The position numbers and the translations under genes were made by a program. A stretch of DNA of 64,000 bases from Fodinibius sp052060035 (GTDB lineage Bacteria; Bacteroidota; Rhodothermia; Balneolales; Balneolaceae). Below the pieces are notes generated by a model. That model was not told where the DNA came from. It searched no databases and saw only the letters and a list, made by a program, of their open reading frames with translations. Below, one piece after another: positions 1 through 8,338 of the stretch. Within the stretch, counting starts at the first letter, position 1. Each line of letters begins with the position of its first letter. Location of the stretch: assembly GCF_052060035.1 (NCBI RefSeq), contig NZ_JBPOEA010000003.1:124001-188000 (forward strand), in the 5' to 3' direction.

Positions 1-576
1 AATCTTGCTGATTGTTATGTTCTAATTGGCGGATATAAATACTTGCAGTGGGGCGAAGGGAACTGCTTTTTGCGGTACCCCAACGACTGTAACTTGCGTC
101 CGGCCGTCACAGGCTGGTTTGCTTCTTTTAGCAAGCTCGACGCATCAAAAGACAAAAAGAAAGTCTCTTATGAAGATCCTAACCAACGTTTTGCAAGCGG
201 AACATTTGATCCCACATCGCAATTCAGAGCAGCTAAAGTTGTTGATTTCTTTGAAACCATGGGATTAACCCCTCATGTTCTTCATAAACAATACCAATCA
301 CAAATATCCCTATTACACGATGAGTTTTTGAAGCGGGATTTTAATTCCGAAGTAATCACCTTAAGCCACCAGCGTGCCGTTGAAGAAATAGGTGGATTCT
401 TAGCATTACGATCGCCTTTTGCTCGAGCAATCCAAGCTAAACTAATGGAAAAGGGCGTTTTTACGGATGCACGCGGAGACATTTTGCGTTTTGGCGTGGC
501 TCCTTACATTACGACTCAACAAATTGTTCAAGCAATGGATGAATTAGACAATGTGGTATCCCATATCAATCCATAA
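1..576 (+). CDS. Kynureninase-like class V aminotransferase fold enzyme (5'-truncated)
   Basis: The reading frame is open from the first base, so the N-terminal part lies outside the window; about 191 residues remain. The motif GGYKY at window residues 10-14 holds the likely PLP Schiff-base lysine (residue 13), followed by a WGEGNCFLR segment as in kynureninase-related class V aminotransferases. The C-terminus has the typical small-domain ending GDILRFGVAPY. Family knowledge says such enzymes cleave or transaminate amino-acid substrates using PLP; the exact substrate cannot be read from this fragment. A TTG at position 43 could be mistaken for a start but lies after the active-site lysine. 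No terminator is obvious before recA. Confidence 0.75.
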   Translation, partial: NLADCYVLIGGYKYLQWGEGNCFLRYPNDCNLRPAVTGWFASFSKLDASKDKKKVSYEDPNQRFASGTFDPTSQFRAAKVVDFFETMGLTPHVLHKQYQSQISLLHDEFLKRDFNSEVITLSHQRAVEEIGGFLALRSPFARAIQAKLMEKGVFTDARGDILRFGVAPYITTQQIVQAMDELDNVVSHINP

Positions 577-653
577 TGTAAGGATTCCCGATCTTAACGA
601 TCTTACTTGGTAGGCTGTGACTAAAAACACAATAGTATTTCAAAAAGATATAC

Positions 654-669
654 TGACACTACGTTGTCA
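654..669. promoter_or_regulatory. Inverted repeat upstream of recA, candidate SOS operator
   Basis: The sequence TGACA-N6-TGTCA is a perfect 5-bp inverted repeat with a 6-base spacer, lying 55 bases before the recA start. RecA genes are commonly controlled by LexA, and LexA boxes are short interrupted palindromes that differ between phyla. No second copy of this exact repeat was noticed elsewhere in the window. The assignment to LexA is inference from position only. Confidence 0.3.
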
Positions 670-724
670 TTATTATTTAATATATTGCCCCTGAAAACTC
701 AAAAACCTAATTACTCTTTCATTT

Positions 725-1789
725 ATGTCTGAAAACAAAGATCGCGAAAAGGCACTGGAAATGGCCATCGGCCAAATTGAAAAACAGCACGGCAAAGGGA
801 CTATCATGCGGCTTGGGGATGAAGCTACTCAAGATGTTCCCAGCATTTCTACCGGTTCCCTCATGGTAGATTATGCATTAGGAGTAGGCGGCGTTCCCCG
901 CGGGCGCGTTACAGAAATTTACGGCCCCGAAGCCAGTGGTAAAACAACGTTGGCTCTCCATGTTATTGCTGAAGCACAAAAAGCTGGCGGCTATGCTGCT
1001 TTTGTTGATGCCGAGCACGCTTTTGACCCTCGTTATGCCAAAAATCTGGGAATTAATACGGATGAACTGCTTGTATCACAACCTGATAGCGGTGAACAAG
1101 CCCTTGAGATTACAGAAACTCTTATCCGTTCCGCAGCTCTTGACGTCATTGTTGTAGATTCTGTAGCTGCTCTTGTCCCCCGTGCAGAACTTGAAGGCGA
1201 AATGGGAGACTCACACATGGGTTTACAGGCCCGACTGATGTCTCAGGCCATGCGTAAAATTACCGGTATTATCAACAAAACACGCACATCGGTCATTTTC
1301 ATTAATCAAATTCGTGAAAAGATCGGCGTTATGTTCGGTAATCCTGAAACGACTTCCGGCGGGCGTGCCCTGAAATTCTATTCTTCGGTTCGTCTTGACA
1401 TTCGTCGCATTGGCTCGCTAAAAAAAGGCGACGACATGGTTGGGAATCGTACTAAAGTTAAAGTTGTCAAAAACAAAGTAGCTCCCCCTTTTAAAGAGGT
1501 TGAATTCAATATTATTTATGGCAAAGGAATTTCACGTATGGCCGAAATCCTCGATATGGCTGTTGAATTTGATATCATCGAAAAACGGGGAAGCTGGTAC
1601 CGTTACGGTGGTGAGCCTATTGGCCAGGGAACCGACAATGCCATCGAATTCCTTGAATCTGATCCCGAACTTACTGAAAAGATTGAAAAGCAAGTTCGAG
1701 AGCAGATGAATCCTACCGAAGAGAATGAAAAAGCGGAAGAAAATGGGCAGGAAAAATCCGAAGAGGAAGATGCTGACAGCGACGATTAG
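725..1789 (+). CDS. recA: RecA recombinase
   Basis: This 354-residue protein is the DNA-dependent ATPase that forms filaments on single-stranded DNA, drives homologous recombination and triggers LexA autocleavage. The Walker A motif GPEASGKTT is at residues 67-75, the Walker B region reads VIVVDSVAALVPRAELEG, and the conserved MSQAMRKI and NQIREKIGVMFGNPE segments follow. The C-terminal 30 residues are strongly acidic, as in many RecA proteins, where the tail moderates DNA binding. The ATG at 725 gives the usual RecA N-terminus. The recX gene begins essentially at its stop codon, which suggests translational coupling. An inverted repeat at 654-669 may be an operator. Confidence 0.98.
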   Translation: MSENKDREKALEMAIGQIEKQHGKGTIMRLGDEATQDVPSISTGSLMVDYALGVGGVPRGRVTEIYGPEASGKTTLALHVIAEAQKAGGYAAFVDAEHAFDPRYAKNLGINTDELLVSQPDSGEQALEITETLIRSAALDVIVVDSVAALVPRAELEGEMGDSHMGLQARLMSQAMRKITGIINKTRTSVIFINQIREKIGVMFGNPETTSGGRALKFYSSVRLDIRRIGSLKKGDDMVGNRTKVKVVKNKVAPPFKEVEFNIIYGKGISRMAEILDMAVEFDIIEKRGSWYRYGGEPIGQGTDNAIEFLESDPELTEKIEKQVREQMNPTEENEKAEENGQEKSEEEDADSDD

Positions 1790-1791
1790 TG

Positions 1792-2460
1792 ATGCCTGAT
1801 GAATCAGACCAGCAATTACCCGGGGCAATAAGCTCCATCAGCGTTCAAAAAAAGAATAAGGAGCGCTATTCTATCTTTATTGATGAGGAGTTTCTGATCG
1901 GTGTTTCCGAACAGACACTCCTCAAATTTAATCTGGCCAAGGGGGACACTGTAACGCATGCATTGCTCAGAAAAATTGAGCGTGAAGAAGGGCGATTTGC
2001 GGTAAAATCGTATCTGATGAAGCGGTTGGGTAGCCGGGACCATTCCCGAAAAGAACTGTTTACCAAAGCCATCCGCAAAGAGTATCCCCAAAATATTATC
2101 GAAAACGTGCTCGATGAATTGGAAGAGAAAGGCTATTTAAATGATGTTGCCTTTGCCGAAAAATTCACGAAAGATAAAAGTCATCTAAATAAATGGGGGC
2201 CTAATAAAATAAAGGCCCATCTGTATAAAAAGGGGATTTCGGGTGACGTTGCAGAACAGAGCATTCAAAAAGTATTTGAGGATAAAAATTTAAAGGAGCT
2301 TTTTTTACATTTGGTTTTAAAACGAAAAAGACGCTTTTTGAGAGAAGAAAATCCCTATAAAAGAAAGAAAAAGGTAGTTGATCATCTGGCCAGAAAGGGA
2401 TATCGAGCCTCAAATATCTATACTCATATAGATGAGCTAATGAAAGCTATTGAGCAATGA
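1792..2460 (+). CDS. recX: RecX regulatory protein
   Basis: RecX proteins cap or destabilise RecA filaments and so limit recombination and SOS signalling. The protein of about 222 residues shows the RecX three-helix repeats, for example KSYLMKRLGSRDHSRKEL in the first and LDELEEKGYLNDVAFAEKF in the second. The start was taken as ATG at 1792; an in-frame GTG at 1789 overlaps the last base of recA and is an equally possible start one codon earlier. The recA-recX order is widespread in bacteria. The stop overlaps the next start as ATGA, so three genes are probably read from one transcript. Confidence 0.93.
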   Translation: MPDESDQQLPGAISSISVQKKNKERYSIFIDEEFLIGVSEQTLLKFNLAKGDTVTHALLRKIEREEGRFAVKSYLMKRLGSRDHSRKELFTKAIRKEYPQNIIENVLDELEEKGYLNDVAFAEKFTKDKSHLNKWGPNKIKAHLYKKGISGDVAEQSIQKVFEDKNLKELFLHLVLKRKRRFLREENPYKRKKKVVDHLARKGYRASNIYTHIDELMKAIEQ

Positions 2461-3536
2461 AAAACATCACCCTTGAACGCGTTATTAAATCGGTGCTGGG
2501 ACTTGCAGGGATTGCCGTAGTCGGCTACCTGCTGTTACGTTATAGCACTCTCGTAGGATACGCGATTATTGCTATGATATTTAGCTATATCCTTGACCCG
2601 CTGGTAAACCGGATGCAGTCGGCCGGCATGAATAGAACCTTTTCTATTACGCTCACATTAAGCTCACTGGTTCTTATTCTTGTTTGGATTTCGACCAATG
2701 TTATCCCCATTGTTGCAAACCAGATGGTAGAGCTGGCCAGCCAACTTAGCTTCCAAAACATCCAATCAATCACGCAAAAGATTGATACTCAGCTAACTCA
2801 AAAATTTACTTTTCTTCCCGAAGGAATTCTAAGTTCTAACTTGGCGACTGTTCTCCAGGAGCTTTTCGATGTGGGGGAAATTCCTTCTGCACTGAGCAAC
2901 ATCATCGGTATTTTTACAAATATTTTTTCCGCCGCACTCATTATTCCTTTTGCCACGTTTTTCTTCCTGAAAGACGGTACTAAAATCCGTCGCGATATAC
3001 TGAAATTAGTCCCCAATAAATATTTTGAAACTACACTTAGCCTTATTGACAAAATTGAAAGTCGATTAGGCCTCTATTTCAGAAGCGTAATGTTACAAAG
3101 TCTCATTATCGCTTTAGCTTCTTGGATAGGACTTAGCATGGTAGGTCTGAACAATGCCCTTTCGGTAGGTATTGCTGTCGGCATTGCCAATACAATCCCC
3201 TATTTTGGACCTATCATCGGATACATACTATCAATAGTGGTATCCATTATTGAAGTAGGAAATTTCTCCCTTGTACTGCCTTGCGTACTGGCCATTCTTG
3301 GCGTACAAATCCTCGATAATGTTGTACTCCAACCCATCATCTTTTCTCGATCAGCTGATATGCATCCGGTAGCCATTTTATTCATCATCATGATTGGTGC
3401 CGAAACTGCCGGAATTCTCGGCATGTTAGTTGCTATTCCTATCGCTACTATCATTAAGATTACTTTTAACCAGATTAGCTGGAGCTTTAATAATTATTAC
3501 GTTTTTAGAGTAGGTAATTCTCCAGAAGCAGAATAA
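2457..3536 (+). CDS. AI-2E / PerM family membrane transporter
   Basis: This 359-residue protein has about eight hydrophobic segments, the first at roughly residues 14-40, and a soluble stretch at about residues 85-140. The segment around NALSVGIAVGIANTIPYFGPIIGYI is typical of the AI-2E/PerM transporter family. The family includes the quorum-signal exporter TqsA, but many members have unknown substrates or act in ion exchange, so no substrate is claimed. The start overlaps the recX stop by four bases (ATGA), which implies coupled translation; a functional link with RecA is not implied. Confidence 0.85.
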   Translation: MKNITLERVIKSVLGLAGIAVVGYLLLRYSTLVGYAIIAMIFSYILDPLVNRMQSAGMNRTFSITLTLSSLVLILVWISTNVIPIVANQMVELASQLSFQNIQSITQKIDTQLTQKFTFLPEGILSSNLATVLQELFDVGEIPSALSNIIGIFTNIFSAALIIPFATFFFLKDGTKIRRDILKLVPNKYFETTLSLIDKIESRLGLYFRSVMLQSLIIALASWIGLSMVGLNNALSVGIAVGIANTIPYFGPIIGYILSIVVSIIEVGNFSLVLPCVLAILGVQILDNVVLQPIIFSRSADMHPVAILFIIMIGAETAGILGMLVAIPIATIIKITFNQISWSFNNYYVFRVGNSPEAE

Positions 3537-3576
3537 GCAATTTCAAATCGACTCTTAATCTGTCTGCTTTTTTATT

Positions 3577-3584
3577 TATCTTTG
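3577..3584 (+). promoter_or_regulatory. Candidate -7 promoter element for purN-purH
   Basis: TATCTTTG matches the Bacteroidota -7 consensus TAnnTTTG exactly. It lies 35 bases before the purN start, in the only gap between the recA cluster and purN. No clear -33 TTG was found at the expected spacing, so support is limited to the -7 box and position. Confidence 0.4.
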
Positions 3585-3619
3585 CAGAAAATTGATAACC
3601 ATTTATTGGCCCCACTGTC

Positions 3620-4222
3620 TTGATCAACATTGTTGTCTTTGCCTCGGGATCGGGCACAAATTTTCAAGCTATCATTGATGCTGTCGAAAGCGGCCAGATT
3701 AATGGCCGTATCACTGGCCTTATCACAAATAAAAAAGAAATACAAGCCATTGATCGTGCTCAAAAACACAACATTGCTCACAAGTATTTAACCCCTTCTA
3801 ACTTTTCATCCCATTCGAATTATGTTACAACATTGCTCAATCAACTTGAGGAATGGGACACCCAGCTCATTGCCCTGGCCGGTTATATGATCAAAGTTCC
3901 ACCACAAATAATTGAAACATACAAAAATCGCATTGTCAACATTCATCCTTCTTTACTGCCGAAATACGGAGGAAAAGGATTTTATGGGATGAATGTCCAT
4001 CGGGCTGTTATCAATAATGAAGAGCCGGAATCGGGCTGTACGGTTCATCTCGTTACGGAAGAATATGACCAAGGCCCCATCTTGGGACAACGTAAGGTAC
4101 CGGTAAAACCATCGGACGATCCCGAAACACTGGCCCAACGAATTTTAAAAGAAGAGCACAAATTATTTCCCGAAGTAATTGCAAAATTAGCTAATCAACT
4201 TAACAAGAAATCCAACGCTTAA
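3620..4222 (+). CDS. purN: Phosphoribosylglycinamide formyltransferase
   Basis: PurN transfers a formyl group from 10-formyltetrahydrofolate to GAR in de novo purine synthesis. The 200-residue length is normal. The N-terminus has the substrate-binding ASGSGTNFQAI motif. The catalytic Asn and His occur in the segment NIHPSLLPKYGG, and the catalytic Asp in EEYDQGPI. The only plausible start is TTG at 3620, because it places the first beta strand (INIVVFASG) correctly and no in-frame ATG or GTG lies just upstream; no Shine-Dalgarno is visible. The next gene, purH, follows after 15 bases and performs later steps of the same pathway, so the two form an operon. Confidence 0.96.
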   Translation: MINIVVFASGSGTNFQAIIDAVESGQINGRITGLITNKKEIQAIDRAQKHNIAHKYLTPSNFSSHSNYVTTLLNQLEEWDTQLIALAGYMIKVPPQIIETYKNRIVNIHPSLLPKYGGKGFYGMNVHRAVINNEEPESGCTVHLVTEEYDQGPILGQRKVPVKPSDDPETLAQRILKEEHKLFPEVIAKLANQLNKKSNA

Positions 4223-4237
4223 TTTTACTTTTCAATC

Positions 4238-5818
4238 GTGTCATTACAACCCCTTGACTCTCTCCCCACTACCCCGTTAAAAATAAATAGAGCACTAATT
4301 TCCGTTTCTGATAAAACCGGCATTGTTGATCTTGCCCGTCAACTCCACAACGCTGATGTGGAAATTATTTCTACCGGAGGAACTGCCCAGAAAATACGTG
4401 AAGCTGACATTCCCGTGACCGACGTCAGTGATCTTACAGAATTTGAAGAATGCCTCGACGGTCGCGTTAAAACGCTTCATCCCTTAATTCACGGCGGCAT
4501 CCTGGGACGCACCAGCCACCAACCTGATGTGGATGAGATGGAGCGGCTCAATATTGAACCTATCGAGCTTGTCGTCTCCAATTTATATCCTTTTGAAGAA
4601 ACCGTTGCTAAATCCGATTGTACCCCCGCTATTGCAACCGAGAATATTGATATCGGCGGACCAACAATGATTCGTGCAGCGGCTAAAAACTTTGCTCATG
4701 TCTGCGTCTTAACATCCCCCAACCAATACCAAGAGTTCGCGAAGGGATTCAAAAAGCTATCCGAAATATCATTCAAGAAACGCCAAAAATGGGCTAGAAC
4801 AGCTTTTAACCATACAGCCCGTTATGATACTGCCATTGCCAACTATTTTAATCATCTGGATAAAAATAATGAGGAGTTACCGCAACAGCTAAATATCTCA
4901 TTGCCGAAATCACAAGCACTTCGATATGGAGAAAACCCGCATCAAAAAGCTGCTGTATATGGCGAACAGTCTCAATATATCGACTGTTTCCATGGCAAAG
5001 AGCTCAGTTATAATAATTTTACTGATGTCGATGCGGCCCTTAACCTTATAGCAGATTTTCAAAATGATAATGCCACCTGTGCCATATTTAAACACACGGT
5101 TCCGTGTGGCGTAGCGACCGCAGCAACGTTAGATACAGCCTGGGATAAAGCTTTTGCTACCGATACCATGTCTCCTTTCGGCGGTGTTGTCGTAGTCAAT
5201 AAAGAACTGGATATCAATACGGCTCAAAAGATTGATGAAATTTTTACTGAAATTATCATTGCCCCATCCTACAGCGATGAGGCGTTAGCGTTGCTTCAAC
5301 AAAAGAAGAATAGAAGACTCATCCGCATCAAAAAACTTCCGAGTACTGACCAAAACCTTAAGTTTAGATCGATCTTTGGAGGAGCCTTAAGTCAAGAAGC
5401 GGATGTAAAAACCATCACACAAGAACAATTAAAAACGGTAACCAAAAGAGAACCGACCAAAAAAGAACTAAAAGATCTCCTCTTCGCCTGGAAAGTTGTG
5501 AAACATGTTAAGTCAAATGCCATTGTATATGCAAGGGATGGTCAGACAATTGGTATTGGCACGGGACAGACGAGTCGTGTTGAAGCATCAGAAATTGCTA
5601 TTGCCAAAGCTCAACAAGAAGGCCTTTCACTGGAAGGTACAGCTATTGCATCAGATGCTTTTTTCCCTTTTGCCGATGGTGTGGAAGCCGCAGCCAAAGC
5701 AGGCGCTACCTGCGTTGTACAGCCAGGTGGAAGCATCCGTGACGAAGAAGTAATTGAAGCTGCTGACAAACGGGATCTGGCTATGGTTTTTACCGGAAAC
5801 AGACATTTTAGACACTAA
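4238..5818 (+). CDS. purH: Bifunctional AICAR formyltransferase / IMP cyclohydrolase
   Basis: PurH carries out the last two steps of IMP synthesis: formylation of AICAR and ring closure to IMP. The 526-residue protein has an N-terminal MGS-like cyclohydrolase domain (about residues 15-190; LISVSDKTGIVDLA, EIISTGGTA, DGRVKTLHP). The formyltransferase domain follows, with LRYGENPHQKAAVYG and the catalytic Lys-His in IFKHTVPCG. The C-terminus ends in the canonical GNRHFRH. The start is GTG at 4238, with no in-frame ATG nearby. It is co-transcribed with purN. The gap to mreB is 133 bases and shows no strong terminator hairpin. Confidence 0.97.
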   Translation: MSLQPLDSLPTTPLKINRALISVSDKTGIVDLARQLHNADVEIISTGGTAQKIREADIPVTDVSDLTEFEECLDGRVKTLHPLIHGGILGRTSHQPDVDEMERLNIEPIELVVSNLYPFEETVAKSDCTPAIATENIDIGGPTMIRAAAKNFAHVCVLTSPNQYQEFAKGFKKLSEISFKKRQKWARTAFNHTARYDTAIANYFNHLDKNNEELPQQLNISLPKSQALRYGENPHQKAAVYGEQSQYIDCFHGKELSYNNFTDVDAALNLIADFQNDNATCAIFKHTVPCGVATAATLDTAWDKAFATDTMSPFGGVVVVNKELDINTAQKIDEIFTEIIIAPSYSDEALALLQQKKNRRLIRIKKLPSTDQNLKFRSIFGGALSQEADVKTITQEQLKTVTKREPTKKELKDLLFAWKVVKHVKSNAIVYARDGQTIGIGTGQTSRVEASEIAIAKAQQEGLSLEGTAIASDAFFPFADGVEAAAKAGATCVVQPGGSIRDEEVIEAADKRDLAMVFTGNRHFRH

Positions 5819-5951
5819 ATTAATCAACAATTTGGTTTTTACTTTTAATCCTGATTAATTCGCAAATAGACTTACAAAATTGTATTTTCATTCTTTGAAA
5901 TTATTCAGGCGATCAACTTGATTACAATTAGCTCATCTACACTACATAATC

Positions 5952-7004
5952 ATGGATAAACACGCATCTAAAAAGAAGAAAGATCAGCAAAAAGCAGGCT
6001 GGTTTGATTGGCTCTATACCGACATAGCTATTGACCTCGGAACCGCTAACACACTCATCTACTCAAGAGGCGAAGGTATTGTACTCAATGAGCCATCTAT
6101 TGTAGCACTTAACTCCCAAAATGAGCCCGTAGCAACAGGTCACGAAGCACGGTTAATGCACGAGAAAACCCACAAAAATATTCGTACCGTTCGGCCCCTC
6201 CGCGATGGGGTAATTGCCGACTTTGAAGTAGCCGAACAAATGATCCGTGGAATGATCGACAAGGTTAAAATGAAGTGGTATTCCAGCACGCGTCAGATGG
6301 TGGTTTGTGTGCCCAGCGGCATTACCGAGGTAGAGCGCAGAGCCGTTCGCGATAGCGCCGAACATGCGGGAGCTAAACAAGTACACTTGGTTGATGAACC
6401 GATGGCAGCAGCCATTGGTATTGGACTTAATGTCCATGAGCCTATCGGTAATATGATTGTGGATATCGGCGGCGGTACTACTGAAATTGCCGTCATCGCC
6501 CTTTCAGGCATTGTTTACGCCCAATCTGTTCGCCTGGGTGGTGATGAACTGAATGATGATATCATCAACTACTTCCGGCGCAATCATAATTTATTAATCG
6601 GTGAACGTACAGCCGAAAAGATCAAGTGTGAAATTGGTTCTGCAGCTCCGTTGGATGAGGAACTGGATATGGAAACCAAGGGACGAGATTTAGTAAACGG
6701 TGTTCCCAGGATTCGTCATGTTTCTTCAAAAGACGTTCGGGAAGCGATTTCTGAGTCGGTTAATACTATTGTAGAATCTATCACTAAATCGCTTGAGCAA
6801 ACGCCGCCCGAACTTTCAGCTGATATCCTAGATCGTGGTATCATGCTCACCGGTGGAGGTGCCAAACTCAAAAACCTGGACAAGCTGATCATCGAAACAA
6901 CAGATCTTCCTGTTCATATCGCCGAGGACCCCCTGACAGCTGTTGTGCGCGGAACGGGAGCGATTCTTGAAGATATTGAATATTACAGAACTGTCATTTC
7001 TTAA
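5952..7004 (+). CDS. mreB: Rod-shape actin homologue MreB
   Basis: MreB forms membrane-bound filaments that orient the elongation machinery for peptidoglycan. The 350-residue protein carries the phosphate-1 loop DLGTANTL at residues 28-35, the segment HLVDEPMAAAIG, the phosphate-2 motif VDIGGGTTEIA and the adenosine motif GIMLTGGGAKL. A lysine-rich N-terminal extension of about 20 residues precedes the actin fold and includes WFDWLY, a likely amphipathic membrane anchor. This is the first gene of a complete elongasome operon (mreB-mreC-mreD-mrdA-rodA), so a rod-shaped cell is expected. Confidence 0.97.
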   Translation: MDKHASKKKKDQQKAGWFDWLYTDIAIDLGTANTLIYSRGEGIVLNEPSIVALNSQNEPVATGHEARLMHEKTHKNIRTVRPLRDGVIADFEVAEQMIRGMIDKVKMKWYSSTRQMVVCVPSGITEVERRAVRDSAEHAGAKQVHLVDEPMAAAIGIGLNVHEPIGNMIVDIGGGTTEIAVIALSGIVYAQSVRLGGDELNDDIINYFRRNHNLLIGERTAEKIKCEIGSAAPLDEELDMETKGRDLVNGVPRIRHVSSKDVREAISESVNTIVESITKSLEQTPPELSADILDRGIMLTGGGAKLKNLDKLIIETTDLPVHIAEDPLTAVVRGTGAILEDIEYYRTVIS

Positions 7005-7019
7005 ACCCAGAAAAGGTGA

Positions 7020-7862
7020 ATGCGATTCAAACTTCCCAGCATAGCTGATGCTAAAGATCATATAATCACAGCGCTCGTTCTGATTACAGCGGTAGCGCTG
7101 ATGATCGGACGATATCAAGGTGGGCTAAATAACCTCCGTAAAGCATCAATAACCGTTTTCAGCTACTTGGAAGAACCGCTTTCAAATGTTCGAGTATACC
7201 GGCAAGCACTAAAAACGAATACCTATCTTCGCAAACAGAACGTATTACTGTTAGATGAACTAAGTCGTCTCAGAGCAGCAGGACAGCGAAACGAACAGCT
7301 CCGAGAGTTGCTGCAGTTTAGCAGTGAGAGTAATTTAAGCTTGTATCCCGTTCAAATAGTGGGCAAAGAACTTAACCAAGTTACTAATTCTCTCACCGTT
7401 GATGCCGGACGAGAAGAAGGAATTACCAATGGAATGCCCATGGTTTCATCGGAAGGGCTTGTCGGGAAAGTGATCCTAACAGCGAACGGTTATTCACAGG
7501 TCATGCCATATTTTAATACATTGTTTCGGGTAAGTGCCAAACTCCAGCAATCCAACGCCTATGGCATTGTTTCCTGGGATGGTGAAAGTAAACAGGAACT
7601 ACAACTTAACTATGTTCCTCAAACTACGGATATCGACACCGGCGAAGTGGTAGTTACATCTGGATATAGTAATCAATTCCCCCCTGATATACCTATCGGT
7701 AAGGTACTCCGAACCGAACCACAGGAAGGCAAAGAAACCCAAAGCGTGTATATTGAACCTTTTGTAAACCTTTTTGAAATAGCTGAAGGCTTTATTGTGA
7801 AATTTGAACCAGATACCACTATCCAGAAACTAAATGAAGATTATCAAAATCTTTTGCAATGA
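7020..7862 (+). CDS. mreC: Rod-shape protein MreC
   Basis: MreC is a bitopic inner-membrane protein whose periplasmic part activates PBP2 and RodA. The 280 residues show one N-terminal membrane segment (about residues 16-34, ITALVLITAVALMIG). A coiled coil follows at about 60-100 (KQNVLLLDELSRLRAAGQRNE), then the beta-rich core with the VDAGREEGITNGMPM pattern. The gene starts 15 bases after mreB, and its stop overlaps the mreD start by four bases. Length and domain order are normal. Confidence 0.94.
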   Translation: MRFKLPSIADAKDHIITALVLITAVALMIGRYQGGLNNLRKASITVFSYLEEPLSNVRVYRQALKTNTYLRKQNVLLLDELSRLRAAGQRNEQLRELLQFSSESNLSLYPVQIVGKELNQVTNSLTVDAGREEGITNGMPMVSSEGLVGKVILTANGYSQVMPYFNTLFRVSAKLQQSNAYGIVSWDGESKQELQLNYVPQTTDIDTGEVVVTSGYSNQFPPDIPIGKVLRTEPQEGKETQSVYIEPFVNLFEIAEGFIVKFEPDTTIQKLNEDYQNLLQ

Positions 7863-8329
7863 ATCCTGAACGTTTTAAAAATTTTGGCATCGGGTTTGGC
7901 TTCCTCTTGATACAAGTGATGCTTTTTCGGCATCTCAAAATAATGCAAGTTCAACCAGATCTGCTGCTTATTTTCTTAGTGTGGTATATGGCGCGTAAAG
8001 ATCGAACCGCAGCTTTACTCATGGCAGCCGGGTTAGGATTTTTGCAGGATGCTATGCTCGATTTGTGGGGACTAAATATGTTTTCCAAAACGTTATTGGT
8101 ATTCATGAGCTACAACTTTATCCCAAGAGGATCAAAAAAACAGTTACTCCTGGGACAGGTATTTCTAACTATTGCTATTGCCGCCCTTATTCATAATCTC
8201 ATATTTCTGGGGCTTAATGCCGCTCTTCAGAATTATACAGGAGAGCTTTATTTCTGGCGATATCTTGTTGGAAGTAGCCTATATACGGCCTTTGTAGCAA
8301 GTTTTTTACAGTTATTTAGAACTAATTAA
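7859..8329 (+). CDS. mreD: Rod-shape protein MreD
   Basis: MreD is a small multi-spanning inner-membrane partner of MreC. The 156-residue protein is almost entirely hydrophobic with about five predicted membrane segments, and includes PDLLLIFLVWYMARKDR and GLGFLQDAMLDLWGLNMF, which resemble the conserved MreD core. The start overlaps the mreC stop as ATGA. Sequence conservation in this family is low, so the call rests on hydrophobicity, size and its position between mreC and the PBP2 gene. Confidence 0.9.
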   Translation: MNPERFKNFGIGFGFLLIQVMLFRHLKIMQVQPDLLLIFLVWYMARKDRTAALLMAAGLGFLQDAMLDLWGLNMFSKTLLVFMSYNFIPRGSKKQLLLGQVFLTIAIAALIHNLIFLGLNAALQNYTGELYFWRYLVGSSLYTAFVASFLQLFRTN

Positions 8330-8338
8330 GCTAACATA

